Below, one piece after another: positions 61,751-64,000 of a stretch of DNA of 64,000 bases. The stretch spans positions 330,395-394,394 of the forward strand of contig NZ_JABAPM010000002.1 of NCBI RefSeq assembly GCF_018913465.1, read 5' to 3'. Position numbers and translations under genes: made by a program. The first letter of the stretch is position 1, and every line of letters starts with the position of its first letter. The notes under the pieces are model-generated. The model saw nothing but the letters and a program-made list of their open reading frames with translations. It was not told where the DNA came from and made no database searches. The stretch comes from Arcanobacterium phocae (GTDB lineage: Bacteria > Actinomycetota > Actinomycetes > Actinomycetales > Actinomycetaceae).

Positions 61751-63124
61751 ATGAGCCCTCATTCATCATCCAAACGCACAGTGCTCTCATACGGAAGTTA
61801 CGATGAGCATCGGCGTATTGGCAAAATACTACGAAAAGAAACTACCGGCGGAATTGCACTGATGATAGCCGCACTCATCGCTATCATTTGGGCCAACTCT
61901 CCGTGGGCATCGTATTATCTTCAGTTGCGTGACACGGAAATTGGTATCGATGCATTGCATTTACATCTAAGTGTCGGACATTGGGCGGCAGACGGACTTC
62001 TCGCTGTATTTTTCTTTTTAGTCGGTCTGGAGCTAAAACAAGAATTCGTTATTGGTGATCTACGCTCCCCTGCTCGCGCCGTCGTGCCAATCGTAGCGGC
62101 AATTGGCGGTGTCATTGTTCCGGCAACAATTTTCGCCATTCTCAATTGGACTGATCCAACGACTTTTCAAGGATGGGCTATCCCTACAGCTACAGACATC
62201 GCATTCGCAGTTGCCGTACTCGCAATCATAGGATCCCATTTACCAAGCCCACTCAGATTATTTTTATTGACACTAGCCGTCGTTGACGACTTAATCGCGA
62301 TAACAATCATCGCTGTTTTTTACACGACTGAAGTGAATGTTTCATACCTCGCTTTGTTCCTCATCCCAGCAGCAATTTTTGGCTTCCTCGTTCAACGATT
62401 CCATGTATTCTGGGTCAAGCACCGCTGGGCATCATGGCTGATCTTGTTTCCGATAGCCCTCTGCGCCTGGTATTTCTTACACGAGGCAGGAATACACGCC
62501 ACAATCGCCGGTGTAATCCTCGGTTTCCTGGTGCCAGTATCATTAGAGTCCCAGCATGCCCAGCAGGCCCTAACTATTCACCGGCCAGGTGTACAAGGGC
62601 ATGGTGAGCATAAGCCGGGTCTAACTTCAATGTTTGAACATGGAATCCGGCCGCTATCATCAGCAGTAGCTGTTCCCGTGTTTGCATTCTTTTCAGCGGG
62701 GGTCACAGTAGGTGGGTGGGACGGTCTGCTAGAATCCGTTTCCTCTCCAGTGGCGTTGGGCATCATCATCGGATTAGTGCTCGGTAAGCCGCTTGGAATT
62801 GTTTTATCGACATTCATTTTGACCAAGGTGACCCGAGCTACTCTCGATGACGCTATCACCTGGGTAGACACAATTGGTGTCGGATGCCTCGCGGGCATCG
62901 GCTTCACAGTATCACTACTGATCGGTGAATTGTCGTTTGGTTTGGGAGACGCTAATAATGATGCTGCCAAGGTTGGAATCCTATTGGCCTCAGTATGCGC
63001 AGCAATACTTGCGATTATCATTCTTACACCACGTAATAGACACTATAAGAAGGTAGCGCAGCTCGAAACAGTAGATAGGGATAATGACGGGGTACCTGAC
63101 GTATTTGATCCAGATACGTTCTGA
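61751..63124 (+). CDS. nhaA: Na+/H+ antiporter NhaA
   Basis: A 457-aa membrane protein exchanging two protons for one Na+ (or Li+), important at alkaline pH and high salt. The ion-binding pair is in LAVVDDLIAI (Asp179-Asp180), with TATDIAFAVAV at 146-156. The C-terminus adds a hydrophilic tail whose last 16 residues (442-457) read like a Ca2+-binding loop, DxDNDGxxD. ATG 61751 with AAAGAAAAG upstream. It is followed by a perfect palindromic terminator. Confidence 0.93.
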   Translation: MSPHSSSKRTVLSYGSYDEHRRIGKILRKETTGGIALMIAALIAIIWANSPWASYYLQLRDTEIGIDALHLHLSVGHWAADGLLAVFFFLVGLELKQEFVIGDLRSPARAVVPIVAAIGGVIVPATIFAILNWTDPTTFQGWAIPTATDIAFAVAVLAIIGSHLPSPLRLFLLTLAVVDDLIAITIIAVFYTTEVNVSYLALFLIPAAIFGFLVQRFHVFWVKHRWASWLILFPIALCAWYFLHEAGIHATIAGVILGFLVPVSLESQHAQQALTIHRPGVQGHGEHKPGLTSMFEHGIRPLSSAVAVPVFAFFSAGVTVGGWDGLLESVSSPVALGIIIGLVLGKPLGIVLSTFILTKVTRATLDDAITWVDTIGVGCLAGIGFTVSLLIGELSFGLGDANNDAAKVGILLASVCAAILAIIILTPRNRHYKKVAQLETVDRDNDGVPDVFDPDTF

Positions 63125-63130
63125 GTGATC

Positions 63131-63176
63131 ATAGTTGTGGGGAGCACGGTCTTAAGACCGTGCTCCCCACAACTAT
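63131..63176. terminator. Perfect 46-bp palindromic bidirectional terminator
   Basis: Bases 63131-63153 are the exact reverse complement of 63154-63176. It separates the convergent nhaA and DUF2871 genes. Confidence 0.92.
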
Positions 63177-63187
63177 ACTGAACAAAA

Positions 63188-63628
63188 TTAGCGATAATGA
63201 AGTGTACCTGAATAGCCAGCATCACCACGAATGCTTACATAGATAATGCGGAACAGCCAAACCCACGCAACGGCTAGCAGAACATGGCCAAGACCGGAGA
63301 TTCCGGAAAATGCCGGTCCCCAAGCATCTAGACTCGAAGTAACCTCAACAATGCCACGAATAAGCATGGCGACCACAGTCCAAACTAAACCTAGATTGTA
63401 TAACCAAAACCAGACAGTAAACTGCTTGTGCTCGGAAAGCTCGAAGTGCTTGTCCAAAGCAATCAGGATAAGAAAAAACAGTGTTCCTAGAACAAGAGTA
63501 TGAGTGTGGATCGTGCTCAACCCAGTCGGCCCATCAAACGAGTACGCACGCGTAAACTCACGGTAAAATACACCCGACGATAAACCAACCACAAGGTAGG
63601 TAAGTGAAGCTATGAAAAGTTTGCGCAT
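63188..63628 (-). CDS. DUF2871 family membrane protein
   Basis: A 146-aa protein with four hydrophobic helices. MRKLFIASLTYLVVGLSSGVFYREF, the His-containing LSTIHTHTLVLGTLFFLILI and WFWLYNLGLVWTVVAMLIRG are typical of DUF2871. The paired His residues within the membrane recall haem- or metal-binding four-helix proteins; the function is unknown. ATG 63628 lies 6 bases after a perfect TATACT -10 box, so the mRNA is probably leaderless. Confidence 0.85.
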   Translation of the reverse strand: MRKLFIASLTYLVVGLSSGVFYREFTRAYSFDGPTGLSTIHTHTLVLGTLFFLILIALDKHFELSEHKQFTVWFWLYNLGLVWTVVAMLIRGIVEVTSSLDAWGPAFSGISGLGHVLLAVAWVWLFRIIYVSIRGDAGYSGTLHYR

Positions 63629-63634
63629 GAAATG

Positions 63635-63640
63635 AGTATA
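63635..63640 (-). promoter_or_regulatory. -10 box of the DUF2871 gene
   Basis: TATACT on the minus strand, 6 bases before ATG, no ribosome site. A TTTGCGACA element lies 17-25 bases further upstream, around where the -35 box would be. Confidence 0.6.
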
Positions 63641-63656
63641 GCTCAACAACAAATAG

Positions 63657-63665
63657 TTTGCGACA
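63657..63665. promoter_or_regulatory. TTTGCGACA element upstream of the DUF2871 gene
   Basis: Fourth copy of the nonamer, overlapping the expected -35 area of the leaderless DUF2871 promoter. The rest of the gap to the rrn terminator (63666-63860) shows only low-complexity ACACA and G-rich sequence and no gene. Confidence 0.35.
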
Positions 63666-63867
63666 CCGATTGAACTAACTGTCTCACTCTAAGAGTATGC
63701 TCCATAATCATTCCGATAGAGGAACAACTAGACAAAAATTCAAACACAAGTGTTATAACAACCCGGTATGAGTGTTGGTGGGTACCAATACGCGAGACCA
63801 CCCACACATATACACCTACGCATACGCATGCAGGGGTGTGAATGTGGGGGGGGATGAAAAGAAAAGA

Positions 63868-63904
63868 GGCGGGTTGCCAGCCGTGTTTAGGCTGGCAACC
63901 CGCC
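63868..63904 (-). terminator. Terminator of the rRNA operon
   Basis: A perfect 15-bp GC-rich stem (63868-63882 with 63890-63904), 7-base loop. On the minus strand it is followed by CTTTTCTTTTC, ~20 bases after the 5S 3' end. Confidence 0.9.
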
Positions 63905-63922
63905 CCTTTTTGGAACGTTTAG

Positions 63923-64000
63923 ATGACGGCGGTGTCCTACTCTCCCACACTCCCTCGAGTGCAGTACCATCGGCGTTAGCAGGCTTAGCTACCGGGTTCG
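63923..64000 (-). rRNA. rrf: 5S ribosomal RNA, 3' portion (5' end beyond window)
   Basis: Read on the minus strand: CGAACCCGGTAGCTAAGCC, then GCCGATGGTACTGC, and GGGAGAGTAGGACACCGCC near the end are universal 5S blocks. About 78 bases are inside the window; the rest, and presumably 23S and 16S, lie to the right. The exact 3' end is uncertain by a few bases. Confidence 0.95.

Noticed and set aside
63846..63853. Run of eight G near the rRNA operon
   Set aside because: A short homopolymer in non-coding DNA with no adjacent frame to phase-vary.
1..64000. CRISPR arrays, insertion sequences, prophage or integrative elements
   Set aside because: No evenly spaced repeats, transposase or integrase frames, or terminal repeats with target duplications were seen; apart from the small decay zone at 50-51 kb the window reads as ordinary chromosome.

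Overview
The window looks like the chromosome of a moderate-GC actinobacterium. The best fit is the Actinomycetaceae, in the Arcanobacterium/Trueperella range; this is inferred from gene content, not from a database search. The supporting signs are a zinc-ligand-free L32 of actinobacterial type, the actinobacterial 'anchored repeat' metal ABC cassette, an actinobacterial RpiB active site, paired YfjP-like GTPases, an Ssb paralogue, GTG/TTG starts and several genes that look leaderless. No phage, insertion sequence, CRISPR array or integration site is visible. Almost all of it is core chromosome with dense, mostly monocistronic genes separated by strong hairpin terminators.

Layout. Bases 1-9300: the C-terminal end of a cell-wall-anchored protein, a CPA1 Na+/H+ antiporter, a deoxynucleoside kinase, a BetT-like choline transporter, a zinc-sensing ArsR regulator with a histidine-rich repeat protein, an RclA-like flavin disulfide reductase and an aldo/keto reductase. 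9.1-12.6 kb: the CstA/YbdD pyruvate-uptake pair and an ATC-hydrolase-family protein behind a DtxR-type box. 12.7-16.9 kb: a four-gene zinc or manganese uptake operon (binding protein, anchored repeat protein, ATPase, permease) behind two tandem Zur-like operators. 16.9-22 kb: a sialidase-fold protein, a lipoprotein, L32, a YigZ protein, and cysK-cysE preceded by a cysteine-codon leader peptide; then RpiB. 22-31 kb: M13 and M1 peptidases, a GNAT protein, FocA, an LLM flavin oxidoreductase, a DAACS symporter and an odd PTS EIIB-like domain. 31-43 kb: MalQ, TesB, EttA, Ssb2, two GTPases, oligoribonuclease, four tRNAs, an ATP-grasp protein and a YgjV protein. 43-51 kb: a MacB-like ABC efflux set, a Ski2-like helicase, a YggS protein and two decayed genes. 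51-64 kb: the pyruvate formate-lyase locus, IlvE, aspartase with an AspT-type exchanger, ThrE, a methyltransferase, NhaA, a DUF2871 protein, and the 3' end of a 5S rRNA of a minus-strand rrn operon.

How the genes fit together. The energy genes suggest a facultative fermenter. Pyruvate is imported (CstA) and split by pyruvate formate-lyase (PflB, GrcA, PflA). Formate leaves through FocA, and aspartate is deaminated to fumarate by aspartase beside a dedicated exchanger. Zinc handling appears in two places: detoxification or storage (ArsR plus the His-rich protein) and scavenging (the Zur-boxed operon).

The strongest unusual signals are four. First, pyruvate formate-lyase is naturally split, with the glycyl-radical domain encoded as a separate 82-residue gene. 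Second, a near-consensus DosR-type hypoxia box lies upstream of pflB. Third, a cysteine-codon leader peptide with a hairpin precedes cysK. Fourth, the metal-binding protein at 12.8 kb has a surface-anchored-protein repeat region inserted into its metal-binding fold.
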